From: Lycium barbarum
Lineage: Eukaryota > Streptophyta > Magnoliopsida > Solanales > Solanaceae
DNA length: 64,000 bases
Reading direction: 5' to 3'
Assembly (NCBI RefSeq): GCF_019175385.1
Contig: NC_083344.1
Span: 61,132,782 to 61,196,781, forward strand
Part shown: in pieces, positions 33,245 through 45,731 of the stretch
Layout of the letters: each line of letters starts with the position of its first letter
How positions within the stretch are numbered: the stretch's first letter is position 1
Position numbers and translations under genes: made by a program
The notes under the pieces: generated by a model
Database searches by the model: none
The model's input: the letters and a program-made list of their open reading frames with translations, nothing else
What the model was told of the DNA's origin: nothing

Positions 33245-35712
33245 CAGGTGATGACCAAGCAAAACATAATTCACCACTTTGCAATTCTAGAAAACTCAAG
33301 AGAAAGAGAGAGCAAGAGAGATATTCGGCCATGACTATGGCTGAATTTGGTGCCAAGGAAATTGAAGGAAAAAATAATAATAATAATTTTCTTTTAGCAA
33401 TTTAACCAATTGGAAGGCCCTCTACAACGTGGAGTAGCTGTTGGAACAAGTAAACCATTTGTTCTTGCAATTTGCAACTCTAGCCGAGTGAAGAAGTTGA
33501 GTGAAGAAGGTAAGGTTTAATCTTCATTTTCATATGTTATGCATGGTTTGTGAATGTTGTGGAGTGTGGAAATGGATGAAATTCATGAGATTGTGGATGT
33601 TGGTGCTTGGCCGAGTAGGTGTATGTGGTGTGGGAATGGTGAACTAATTTTATTAAGTATATTTTGGTTGTTGTGTTGTGGATTTTATGATGCAAATAAA
33701 AGTTTAATGATTCAAGTTGAAGTTATAGTTGTTTGTGGCTTATTGTGGAAACTAATGTGATTCTAATATAGTTTCTTGAATTTATGAGAATGATGTTGTT
33801 AACGTGTGAATTGTTGGTGTGGTTGATGAATTTGGAAGAAAGAAATGTGTTGTTGTTGTCCTATTGGAGTTTGGAAGGTGTTGGTTGGCATGGTATATTG
33901 GTTGGGTTGTTTAGAATATTGTGCGGATTGCTTGAAGTATTATTAAATCTCGTTTGAATGATCTTGAATAAGTATTTGAACTTGTGAGTGGCGATGTTGG
34001 TTTGAATGTATGTAGTTGAATTGAATATAAATGGAAAGTTGTCGACTTATGTAGGAAAGAGTTACTAACGTCGTAATGCGTTTTGAATTGATTATTGATG
34101 TTGTTAATATGGTTGTTGGGATTATTGTTGAAGATTTAGCCGAGTTGAATTCTCGGGGATGGTTATATTTACAGGGGAAATGCTGTCGAAATTTCGGCAG
34201 ATTATAAATGAGTTTATTTGAAAGACTAAGACAAGGATGTGACGACGATTCTAATGATTTTGTCGATTCTCTTGAATGTAGACTAGCAAGCTTGGATGAA
34301 TAAGCGTAGCTAATAGGGCGTGGAGCAGGTATGTTAAGGCTTGTCCCTTTCTTTCAAAGGCATGATCCCGATGTTATGATTTCATAATTGTTCCCATATT
34401 CTCCTTGTTTTAAAAAATTAGATGTTTATGATTTCAAGGCATGATTCCTTCCCGATAACCCGTCAATGTTTTCCAAGAATGTCCGTATTTTTCCAAAAAC
34501 AAAGGTTTATGGTATTGTAAGCTTTTATGACAATAACGATGGATATGTTTTACAACGACATTGATGATGTCGAGGATGAGAATATTTCTATGATGGTTAT
34601 GATAAGAATGGTTTCATGTTTGAAAGGTACTTGATGTGATCATTGCTTTGATTTTCCAAAAATGGCTTCTGAAAAGTTCGTAGAAAGTTCTGTAGTTCAA
34701 ACGTCCATAACTTTTTCATAGTAACTCGGATTAACTCAAAACATGGTTATTATCTTATTCTATGTCCTCTTAACGCTGTTATTCGTTGCTAGTCTCATCT
34801 TATGGTAATCGTTCCTTCAAGGTGAGACAAAGTCATTATGATTGTTCCATAATATATTCCGAGGTTACCGACCTTACGTCACTCCGATAGATACACGACT
34901 TTCTTTGGGCTCTCATGCATGCTGAATATATGACACGTGTATATGATATATGTACATGTATATGGGGGATATGGGGAAAAGGGAGATATGTTGCATTGCC
35001 ACCTGGTCAGCTGGCGTTATCATCCCGGACGCGGGATGCCCGGACGTGGGACATATGTGGGGCCGACGTTGATCATGACAACGCTGGTGATATGATATGA
35101 TATGATATGAAGGCTAAGCATGCATGGCTTCCGCCCTCAGGGGCACTCACATGTTCATGTTTCTCTTTCATCCTATGATATCTTATATGTTTCTCTTTGT
35201 TATTGTCTATACCTGTGTCTCCTATTGTATTATCCTTCATGCCTTACATACTCAGTACATTGCTCGTACTGACCCCTTTCTTCGGGGGGCTGCGTTTCAT
35301 GCCGCGCAGGTACACCCAGATGAGTTGAAGCTAGTATAGAAGATGTTCCAGCGGAGTTGGTAGACTCCACTTGTTCCTGGAGTGCTGCCGAGTCAGAGTA
35401 TATGTGCTATGATGTTTTGTTCGAAGTTAGAGACTTTGCAGACAAAGTCGTGGGTATAGAGTGTCGGTATTGTAAACGGCTCCACCATTCGATGTGTCAT
35501 GTTATGTTATGTTATAAAGTTCATGTGATTACAGATTCCATTTGATCTTAGTACGAGGGAAAAGAAAGATTCTGAAAGCTTACTATGTATTTCATTCTTA
35601 TTCGATTTAAGAGTCCAAATATATTATGCATGTAATAAGAGTCAGCAGGTTCGCTCGGCTCCGAGTTTGGGGTCGGGTGCCCATCACACCCTAGTAAAGT
35701 CGGGGTGTGACA
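32782..35712 (+). repeat. RE-F 3' LTR (2931 bp)
   Basis: It runs from TGTTATATCCCG to GGGTGTGACA. It contains a GT run near 33046-33066, a TA run near 33209-33236 and the hairpin set described for the 5' copy. The second stem here is shortened (CCCC against GGGGGG). The right edge is followed by TCATT and plastid accD sequence, so RE-F inserted into plastid-derived DNA. Confidence 0.92.
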
Positions 35713-35948
35713 TCATTATTGCCGAACCCAATGCCTACATTGCATTTGCAAGTAAAAGAGTAATTGAACAAGCATTGAATAAAACAGTATCCGAAGGTTC
35801 ACAAGCAGCTGAATACTTATTCCAGAAGGGTTTATTCGACCTAATTGTACCACGTAATCTTTTAAAAAGCGTTCTGAGTGAGTTATTTAAGCTTCACACC
35901 TTTTTTTACTTTGAATCAAAAGGAAAGAAAAATCAAGTAGAGCACTAA
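35713..35948 (+). pseudogene. accD: Nuclear plastid DNA: accD 3' fragment
   Basis: The translation [11 protein letters not shown]...KRVIEQ...GSQAAEYLF...[12 protein letters not shown] is the C-terminus of the plastid acetyl-CoA carboxylase carboxyltransferase beta subunit. The 5' part is missing at the RE-F junction. The last ~15 residues differ from the usual ending but keep a stop. There is no plastid promoter, and the neighbours are transposons, so this is a transferred, non-functional copy (NUPT). Confidence 0.9.
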
Positions 35949-36008
35949 GTTTAATTATTGTATTTGTATTTGTAGAAAAAAAGTAGTTAGTTTAGTGGAA
36001 TCAAATTA

Positions 36009-36266
<258 letters not shown>

Positions 36267-36356
36267 TCACATCCTAGCAGGAAAGGGAGGGAAACAGATA
36301 CTCAATTTAAAGTGAGTAAATAGAATTCCATACTCTATCTCATAGATACGTATAGA

Positions 36357-36400
36357 ATTCTGCGGAAAGTCGTATGTACGTCTTGGAGGGAGATCTTTCA
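36357..36400 (+). pseudogene. Possible plastid group II intron domain V remnant
   Basis: GGAAAGTCGTATGTACG followed by TTGGAGGGAGATCTTTCAT resembles the domain V and exon-proximal text of chloroplast group II introns, with part of the first strand deleted. The host gene is not identified. It lies between the rpoB and atpB pieces. Confidence 0.4.
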
Positions 36401-36785
36401 TAAATTGGGACAGAAGGAGTATATCTTTATACCTATAAAATTATCTATTCTTATATAAGAGTAATTTATAACTATATAAATTTCAAGATTTATTGTACAT
36501 AATAATGCTTTTTAAAAATTTCTAACAAGTTATGCCTAGTCAAATTTATATACGGCCTCCGTAAAAAATTATAATACACTTTCTTTTTAGTCTATTTCAA
36601 AAACATGTCGCGTTTTTATATTTAGAACTAGTTAACTTTGAAATTATCCTTTAATCATTAATAAAATGATTTATAGTCACAAATATCTTAGATTTATTTT
36701 AGCTAACAAATCTGAATGGTCTTTCTTTTTATTTTTTAATTTTATGCCAAACTAAAATGATGTCACATAAATTAGGAAGGTGTGA
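36397..36785. mobile_element. Solanaceae-type MITE (main body ~36550-36785) plus a second MITE end
   Basis: The body reads like the common Solanaceae MITE: CCTCCGT... TTTTTAGTCTATTTCAAAAA, GTTAACTTTGAAATTATCC, TAATAAAATGATTTATAGTC, ...CACATAAATTAGGA. The ends are CCTCCGTA and a partly complementary TAGGAAGG. A detached end, CATAAATTGGGACAGAAGGA, lies at 36406-36425, suggesting two insertions or one broken copy. No transposase is present. The family match is from memory. Confidence 0.55.
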
Positions 36786-37062
36786 TACAGATAAAATATT
36801 TAACCAGTAACTGCCTCTCATCATTTTAGCGAATCCAAAGAAATAAGATTGCCACTTGGGAGAAACAGGGAGAGTGGAAATATGCACCGAACACGTATTG
36901 TGTCAATCTCCAATTACTCTCATCACGTGACTTTCTTTTCCCTTTCGCCACGTATTGTACTCTGTCTGTGTATCCTTTTTTATTCCTAAAAAATAGCAGA
37001 TGAAATAGAAGTGAAATAGAAGACTTAGAAGGGAGATAATGAAATTATGTGATTGGGTCTTC
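36786..37062. other. Spacer with no recognisable feature
   Basis: AT-rich text between the MITE and atpB. I see no ORF, repeat or plastid gene motif here. Confidence 0.5.
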
Positions 37063-37700
<638 letters not shown>

Positions 37701-40700
37701 GGTTAGGCCTCGTCTCTGTTTCTTGTTACAATGGTTCCCTTTGGATGTTATTTATGATACGTAACAAATGTTAGCTTAACTTTAGCATACCATGAGCTAA
37801 TAAAGAAAATTCAAACGGGGTGTCAATTATAAAGACCCTTCATTAGGAAAAAAATAAGGATATCTGGACTTCATATCTTCTTCGGCCTCCCACGGCAGTT
37901 CCTCCATATTCTTGCTTCTCCACTATACCTTCAGAAAGGCCACATCATTCATTTTCAATCTGCAGACTTGTCTATCTAAAATAGCTACATGTATGTCTTC
38001 ATTTGACAAGTCTTCTATGACCCGCACATAATTATACACGAATTACTCAAGAGGTTTTCCAACACACTACTCAAATTTTGAAGGTAAATCCAACTCAAAA
38101 GACACTAGGCTTATTTATCTAACTCTTTTGTAGGGCCCAATACATCTCGGGCTGAATTTGCTTTCTTCCTGAATCTATCACGCCTTTTATCGGCTAATTC
38201 GCAAGAATACACAGTCATCAACGTAGAGCTCCAGATCTCGTCACTGCATGTCGGAGTATGAACTTTGATGGCCATAAGCTGACAATACCCACTCCTGAAC
38301 AAGTTCCAGCTTATACTCCATATTTTTTTAACAATCATGGCAGCTGTATAATTTATCTTAATAAGGGATTATATTCCTATAACAAAATCCATAGGATTTA
38401 TTTTCTTGATGTCATGGTATATCTCGGTTGACTCTGGATGACTTGGATAACGAAAATAATGTATCTCTGCCATGATCTACTGTCATAGTCACGATACATC
38501 TACAACACATAATCAATTTTGATATCTCAAGACTCCATCCTTTTCCATCTCAATGACTGATGCCTCAATCTATCTAACTTCCTTTTTAAGTTGCAAAACA
38601 AGGTAGGATCTCCTTGCTACGGCTCTCTTATTTTTTTGGTGTTGCGGACAATGTTGTTTTATCCTGAATAGTACTTTGCCATAACCTTAGTCCAGCAATT
38701 GGACCCCTAATTAGTTAACTGACATAACTCGGCTAACTTTTCCTTCTCGGGCCCAAATATGCTAGGTTGGCCAAAGGTCTGCGACCGAAGGTGTTGGTTA
38801 CAATCTTAGCTTGCTCAGACGACATAGGATATTAATGTTATAATTCTTTAATAACTCGAGTCATCTCCTATTTTCGTAATTTCATTGCTTCTTCTTAAAA
38901 GTTTATAAAATATTCCCATCACTAATAAGGGTGTCTATATGATCACTAAATGAGTAGCATCGCCATACCTCATGCGCGTGAACACCTGGTGCTATCTTCA
39001 AATCATGTGTCGACTATTCTTATCATGCTTTCTTATCTGCTTCTACGCAAAATAACCTCCTTCCCTTGTTCATTTGATACTTGTATCACAGGTGCATTAA
39101 CTTACCTTAGTTCCCGCATATCTTGGAACTCGTTTTATACCAATCATCGAACATTACTCTTAATTCCAAGTCGTCGTTCGGTAGTCATTATAGATAGATT
39201 ACTTACTTACTTCTTGTTGGATATATACAAAATTCTAAGGACATCGATATCGCGGGATAACTTGCCTACAAGATCTCACTCGGGTCACCATACCTAGACT
39301 AGATTTTCCACTCAAACCTCTTGGCTAATGCTTTCCCCCAATTATATTTAGAAAGGCTTCCTTGTCCATACAAATTTGTGGATTCCTCGTAGAACGTCAA
39401 GTGAATTAAACCATCTACAATTACCTCTAGCTGTTTCCATTTCCCTTCTTATGTTAATAGAGTTTCCTTTAAACATAACTTCTAAATGCTTTTCTTGTAT
39501 CTTCAAGCTCATTGGTCCCGTTTATATTTTGAAGTGCTTATACTGAGCTTTATTTGTTATCACCTTTGTTTGAATTACTTGCTGAGGGTTGCAACTACGT
39601 CTTGCAAAATGGAATCTTCATACGCTCGAATCCCTTATGTAATTTTGTATGGCCTAACGACTCGTCTGTGACCTCCTTACTTGCCACACCTAGGCCTTTC
39701 GTGAATCAATTAGCGATTGCTCGGGTCTAACTATCTTTTGTATGTTAACTCATAACTCCTATTGGGGCCATATCTTTCCGGCTTCGCTGACACCTCATAC
39801 TAGTCTTCTAAGTCTCAGATGCTCAACTGTGCTTGTCATTGTTTGGTACCTCTCGTCAGGGGATTATTATCGTCTCCTTCCTAGCATTCATACTTATGTA
39901 TCATCCAAAAATCGCAACACATTCGTAGAATTTGAACTAATACCATCTCATCTGCTTCCAACCCTTGACCGCAACTCTTCTTGCCCTTCTAACATTAAGA
40001 GAATGCATGATTCTACGCTGATGCTTTACCGTAGTATCTCCCCCCCCCCCCACCCCCGTGGGAGAATGGCTAGTACCTTACACCTAAAGATTCTATTCCT
40101 GTAAAGTCACATCCTACCTCTTCCTTTTTACCAACTCTCCAAGCGTCTGATACTTGTCGCTTTCCTTGCTATAATCTTCACTTATTAGGCTAGCTGAATT
40201 ACATAAATGCATAGAGTGCCACGAATTCAATACTAACGGGCTCGATCTTAACGAACTTAACTCCAACTCATGACGTCCGTCTTAGGGTGACTACTTTTAA
40301 TAACTCTCAAAGGTTGCTACTATGTCGTACATCCCTTCGCTTCTTAATCTCTCTTTGGAAAACATCACAATGCCCATCAACACAAAAATCTTCTGAAGTC
40401 CTAATTCTCATTCGGGTTAGCCTAACCAGTATCGGTATGTCCTAAGCCAGAGGGCTAAACCAATTTGCTGATAACTTTACCCGAGTGGCCTGTCCGCCTT
40501 TCATAACGAAGGTATCGTCTCGTGATTTGCACCCCTTTATACCCCGAACACTACCTTCCTCTTACCCTTCTCCTTCTATTTAACCATGAATTCGGTCGTA
40601 CGCCACGCCTTATTATGACATTTAATAGCTTCTTATTTCTATTCCTAATGCTTTGCTTATTCTACAAATCTCTGCCATCCTATCTAATTCTGGATAATTT

Positions 40701-41520
40701 CAGTAGGGCATTCTTTTGCTTTTGTTTCCTCTTCTCCTTAACCAGGATTGTTTGTTAGTTGTTCAATATCACTTCTTCACGGGGACTAAGAGTGTGACCA
40801 AGGGGAGTATTTATTCCATAGACAAGGATTCAAATACCTAGCCCTCTGCACCTTCTAACAACTCCAATAGTCATACCTGACTATACGATCCCTCGATATG
40901 CTACACCTATACGTCACTTAAAGAGGATCTTTAAACATGTTCATTATATCCTTCAGTAATACCACCCAGTCCAATAATCGATCCAACGCTAATGATTACT
41001 ATAACCTTTACTAGATCCTGAAATTCCACTTCTCCCTAAAGCCATGTTTGTTAAAGCCTATAAGTCGTATGCTGGAACGAGTGATGCCAACTATGCTTCC
41101 ATCACTGTTGAAAATGGATCCATAACACTAGCGTTGCTTCATCTGAACTCCAATCTACAATCTTCTCTACTCAGGTACCTCGTGCCTTCTCCACATTACC
41201 TTTTTACCTTCTGACTCCTTACCTTCCTTCCTCATACGGCATGACCCCCTTTCCATACAGATGACATAAATGTTCACATTTTAATGTTCTAACATCATAC
41301 TCACATTCTAGTGCACGCAAGATTTGATGGAGTCCTTATGAATCCCTTACACAACCTCATCGAATTTTCTTACTAGTCGTCCTCTTTCTAATGGTAGGTA
41401 TCACCATATTTATGAATAATGAAAATTAGGAACGAACTTCTTATGACTCAGCTCTATCGCACGATCTAGAACAAGAAAAAAAGGTGACAATCCTAAATAT
41501 CCCATAGCCTCTTGCTATAA
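37701..41520 (-). mobile_element. RE-G internal region, decayed Ty3/gypsy element truncated by plastid DNA
   Basis: Minus-strand gypsy element. Its primer-site end (41521-41607) and the last part of pol (37827-38340) can be recognised. The polypurine tract and 3' LTR are absent, because the sequence runs into atpB at ~37700. Between 38341 and 41400 I recognise no domain; ORFs are short on both strands. A C-rich run occurs at ~40040-40056. It may be a heavily mutated pol/gag or a mixture with other insertions. Confidence 0.6.
37827..38340 (-). pseudogene. RE-G pol C-terminus with chromodomain-like tail
   Basis: On the minus strand the frame ending at TAA 37827-37829 reads VAILDRQVCRLKMNDVAFLKV, stop, WRSKNMEELPWEAEEDMKS, RYPYFF. 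This is the same motif order as the end of RE-D pol ([29 protein letters not shown]). Further upstream FELDLPSKFE and ADKRRDRF resemble the YELDLP and [10 protein letters not shown] stretches of RE-D, with stops and frameshifts. It marks RE-G as a chromovirus relative. Dead. Confidence 0.7.
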
Positions 41521-41607
41521 GTGTGGCATGCTACACACCCATAAACAAGACTCTACTAGACACGGCTTATAAACATCCCTAGGATAGACCTGCTCTGATA
41601 CCAAGTT
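41521..41607 (-). promoter_or_regulatory. RE-G primer binding site and leader hairpin
   Basis: The complement of TGGTATCAGAGC is at 41592-41603; the LTR starts at 41608. The leader hairpin at 41521-41538 is GTGTG-TAGCATGC-CACAC on the minus strand, so its loop palindrome is GCATGC. Confidence 0.85.
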
Positions 41608-42808
41608 TGTCACACCCTAACCGGAGGGGTGCAACCAGCACTTGGACCTGAATTATCAAGCACCAACGTACATTACATACTACTCAACTCGAACGAGCTA
41701 TGGGCCGACAAGTCCGTCACATGATAGTTAAATGAAAGGAAGACTCACCTGCAAATAGAAAAACCCAAGGAACATGCATATATAAATATATATCTAAGGG
41801 CCGACGAGGCCACCACGAAAGTCTATATATATCAGAACAAAAGGCCAACGAGGCCGCACACACTACTAAACACAAGATAAATGTCTACAAACCTCTAAGA
41901 GTATCATAAGTTCGAGACAGGGCCCCGCTATACCCAAATGCATATACATGTGTGACTCATGTCATACCGACTCTCTAAAGCAACTCCGAGAGTAATGGAG
42001 TACGACAGTCCATGCTGAGCTGAGGAACCTACTGGAGGAGTCCGTTGAGCTATCTATCTAGACCTGCTATAGGAAATGCAGTGTCCCAAGCAATAGGACA
42101 TCAGTACAGATAAATGTATCGAGTATGTAAGGCAGGAGCGTGTAAGTAAAAGAAATAAAGTAAAGAGTAGTAGGGAAGAAGCAACCTGAAACTCTAAGTG
42201 CTACTGAGAATATATGACATGCATACTCATACTATATATATATATCCATCTACATAAGTATATCAAGCCGCTCCCTGGGGCTAATCATCATAATAACACC
42301 TTCTGAGGTGCCTAACACCTTTCTCAGGCGATCACAAGAACCCTTACTCAAACTTTGTTACATTGAAAGGTTTTGAAGAGGATTAACCTTAAGCAATGGT
42401 TTCCTAACTCCCATCATTAATCAAGTGGCGACTCTATTAAACAAACCAACAAAGAGCCAAGTTACGATAGTAGCTTTTATACGCCTGCGTAAAAGTGAAC
42501 TGTAACACCTAGAAAGCAAGTAAAATAATAAATGACCATAAGCATGGGTACAAAAAGAAACTACTTTCAAGTAATGATCCAATGTACTTAACGATTTACA
42601 AATAGTGGTGATCTTATGTTGCTGAGCCTCGGATAATGACTTTAAATTAAATTCTTCTAAAGACTAACAAGACTTCCTAATTGAATATCCCTAAAACAAC
42701 TAGGAGAATTAAAAACACACAAATATCGCTACAAGTGGTTCACCTATCCCTAGGTCGATTCCATTAGATGAGGGTTATTGCCCCAAATTCTTGTTAATTA
42801 ATCTTTCC
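41608..42808 (-). repeat. RE-G 5' LTR, part 1 (interrupted by solo LTR H)
   Basis: It starts TGTCACACCCTAACC and is related to the RE-I LTR pieces. The twin-hairpin region is at about 42081-42122, with second stem TGTCC/GGACA on the minus strand. It is interrupted at 42808 with TTTCC. Confidence 0.85.
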
Positions 42809-43489
42809 TGTCACGACCCGACTAGGGGCCATGACGGGTACCCGGGGCTAACCACCGAGCACCGCTCATACCATTACCCATCGTACTCATCAAGCGTTCA
42901 TTCATTAATCTTATACTCAAATCATAGGAAAACCATTTTTCACTTTGAAACATAATTACCTTTATATACATAAGCCCTTCGGCTATCAATATATATATAT
43001 ATATACACACGTGAGAAAAATCGTGAGACCATACTACCCACATATGCGTATCTATGATCCTCTACTAGAGTACTAGACATATGGACGGAACAGGACCCCG
43101 TCATGCCCAAACCATATATATACACACAAAAGGATAAATCAATGGCACCTCCAGAATAATGGGGTGCTCTAAAAGTCTGCTAGTAGCTCCTACGGGTCTG
43201 GATCACCTCCTTGTATACCTGTGAGCATGAACATAGCGTCCAAAGAAAACGGACGTCAGTACGAACATTTTATTGAGTATGTAAGGCATGAATGAAATGA
43301 ACATAATAGAGAAATCATAAGACATAAGATGAAGATATAACATGTGTAAATTTTATGGGTGGATACATTTCATACATATATCATATATATAATCATAGTA
43401 CATGTATCATCATAGCGCATACATCATTGTATCACATAAATCATCATCGTTAACCTGCGTCCGGGTAACCATCATATGTCGCCCACTAG

Positions 43490-43632
43490 TGGTGTCATGT
43501 CCGGCCCTCTAGGCTCGGTGTAAACATAGCAGCCCGCCTTAGCGGTGACATGCCCGGCCATTTAGGCACGGTGGAATCGTATGCAGCCCGCCTTCGCGGT
43601 GACATGCCCGGCCAACTAGGCACGGTGGAATC
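43490..43632. repeat. GC-rich tandem repeat in solo LTR H
   Basis: About 2.5 copies of a ~65-base unit containing CGGTGACATGCCCGGCCA, then TAGGCACGGTGGAATCGTA. It occupies the LTR zone between the two conserved hairpin groups, where other families carry different palindromic repeats. Confidence 0.8.
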
Positions 43633-44929
43633 GTATCTTCATATAGTCAACATAAACTTATCTTTATTATACGTCTCATAGGCATATCACGACCTTATCT
43701 TAACTTAGCATCATTATACATTTATCATCAAAACATACATTAGAGCTTGAAGGCAACTATGGCTATGTCGGGGTGACATGAGGTCGTGAACCCCCGATTA
43801 CATTATGGAGTGATCATAATCATTATGTCTCACCTTGAGGGGACTAACATTTTAAGGTGAGTGTACAGAAGGAAAAGCATCAATGGAACTGTACTTAGGA
43901 TCATTAGCATCGTAGAAACATCATATCGTGAACTCTAGAATCTTTGGACTTAAACTCATCATCATCATGTTCATAATATCTCTTATCTTTACTCATATGG
44001 CTATTCATAAACATAGACTCTTAGTTTTCCAGAATGTAGGAAATTCATGGAGCAGGAGGGAATATCATATCATAAGATTCATGCCTTAGAAAAAAAAAAG
44101 GGGACTAGCCTAACATACCTCTTTCGTTTAACAATTCTATCGCTTGATTGTTCTCCTTCGATGCTCGCGTTTCTACCTTCAAGAAAGTTCGTATTAACAT
44201 TAGCTAATCGATTATAAGAACGTGCTTACTAAAGCTAGGGAAAATTGGGCAGCATTTCCTTTATTTATAACACTTTCGTCATATCACATATCGACTCCCA
44301 AGCATCCATAACAACATTCACAATATTATAGACAACAATCATCATTCATCTACATTATCCACATTTCACAATTTCACTTCAATTCCTCCATAATCATGGT
44401 CATAGTTCACTATTGCGTTTTCTCACATATAATACTTATCCCATATTCTAAATGTCACTTATAGCATACTTACATTCACAACATATCAATATTCATGACT
44501 CATCCCAAACTACTACTCAAAATCTCACTATTCCTATCTTTGTGACTCATTTTCTATCTCCTTCCATAATCTAAGTCTTTTAACCTCTCATTACCTTAAA
44601 CAACATGAAAAGATCATAAAACTTACCTTAGATAGGGTAGGAATAAGCCTTGAGTGGAAATACTTCTCTTGCACCAAAACCCTAGTTCACTTTCATTGGA
44701 ATTCCTTGGCTTGGATGAACTTTAATGTGTTTCTTACACTTAATTTTGTTGGTTTGATTAAGTTGATCACCAATCTCTCTTGGGTTCTTGTAAATGAAAA
44801 GTGTGGAAGGTTCTAGAGAGTTCTTGAGTCGTGGAGAAGAAATGAGAAGATGGGAAATGAAAATAATAAGCTTGGGTCCTTTTATTTAAAACATAAAATC
44901 TGACCCGTCGGGAAAATATACGGACACTT

Positions 44930-45140
44930 ATACAGTCCGTATAAACTTATACGGTCCGTATAAGTGACCGTGAAATCACCCCATCAACTTCTCGCTTCTG
45001 TGACCATTATACGATACATTATACGGTCCGTATAATTTTATACGATCCATATAAGTGACCGTATAATCCCATCAGTGAGGGACCTTCACTGTGACAATTC
45101 TGCGGACCGTTATACGGACCGTATAATTGGTCGTATAATC
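44930..45140 (-). promoter_or_regulatory. TATACGGTCCGTATA palindrome array, solo LTR H
   Basis: Repeated perfect or near-perfect palindromes around ACGGTCCGT or ACGGACCGT, spaced by ~20-40 bases, in the U3 equivalent. The same class of array is in RE-E. Confidence 0.6.
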
Positions 45141-45482
45141 TATCTCTTCTCCGATTTTTTTCTCGTCACTTTGTTTGATCTCAAATCCTTATGGAACCTT
45201 CTTCGCACTTGTTTAACACTTCATTAACAATCTAAGGGACGCTATAACTCTTCTCTAAGACACCATTAAGTCATCATTAACTTGTTACTCGTAAATCCTT
45301 TCGGATACATATCGTATGCCTTGCCCTCTCTTGGCAAACTTTCTCCTCTTACTCTGAATGTCTTCGCAAATCTTAATTAAGGTCATCAATTGTCATTTCT
45401 AACTTATTGCAATACCGTATACTTCGTGCCCTTCGTTAGTCTATTCACTTGCATTAACGAAAATTTTTTCCGGGGTGTAACA

Positions 45483-45563
45483 TTTCCCAACCCTGACTTT
45501 GCCCCTTCTGAGTTTAAACCTAAGTAAATAGGTGATACCAAGATTAGCTACTCTCTTTAGAAA
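45483..45563 (-). repeat. RE-G LTR, continuation after solo LTR H
   Basis: It starts with the second TTTCC and runs for ~80 bases to the start of LTR I at 45564. No LTR end motif is seen, so the rest of LTR G is displaced by RE-I and is not identified in the window. Confidence 0.5.
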
Positions 45564-45731
45564 TGTCACACCCTAAACCGAAGGGGTGCGAACGACATTC
45601 GAGCCTTAATTGTCGAGCACAAACGTACATTACATACTACTCAACTCAAACAAGCTATGGGCCAACAACGGTATCACATGATAGTTAAATGGAAGGAAGA
45701 ATCACCTGCAAACAGCAAACCCCAAGTAACA
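45564..45731 (-). repeat. RE-I LTR, part 1 (interrupted by RE-E)
   Basis: It starts TGTCACACCCTAAACCG and follows the LTR G sequence closely for 168 bases. RE-E interrupts it after TAACA (45727-45731). No primer site precedes it, so this would be the 3' LTR side or a solo LTR. Confidence 0.75.

Larger units (their letters stand above)
42809..45482 (-). mobile_element. Solo LTR H (2674 bp)
   Basis: It runs from TGTCACGACCCG to GGTGTAACA (plus orientation) and is flanked by perfect TTTCC duplications (42804-42808, 45483-45487). No internal domain. It contains stem CTCACCTT/AAGGTGAG (about 43828-43861), TCGGGG/CCCCGA (43768-43797), GC-rich tandem units (43490-43632) and a TATACGGTCCGTATA array (about 44930-45140) near its promoter end. 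It formed by recombination between the two LTRs of one insertion. Confidence 0.93.

Noticed and set aside
35713..35948. accD fragment as a functional nuclear carboxyltransferase gene
   Set aside because: Only the C-terminal ~78 codons are present, with no start, transit peptide or promoter; the 5' edge is a retroelement LTR.
38950..40104. Several plus-strand ORFs of 60-120 codons in the RE-G internal region
   Set aside because: They lie antisense to a decayed minus-strand gypsy element, show no recognisable domain and lack gene context.
43490..43632. Possible CRISPR-like or regulatory array
   Set aside because: Units are adjacent tandem copies without unique spacers, inside a plant LTR; ordinary minisatellite.
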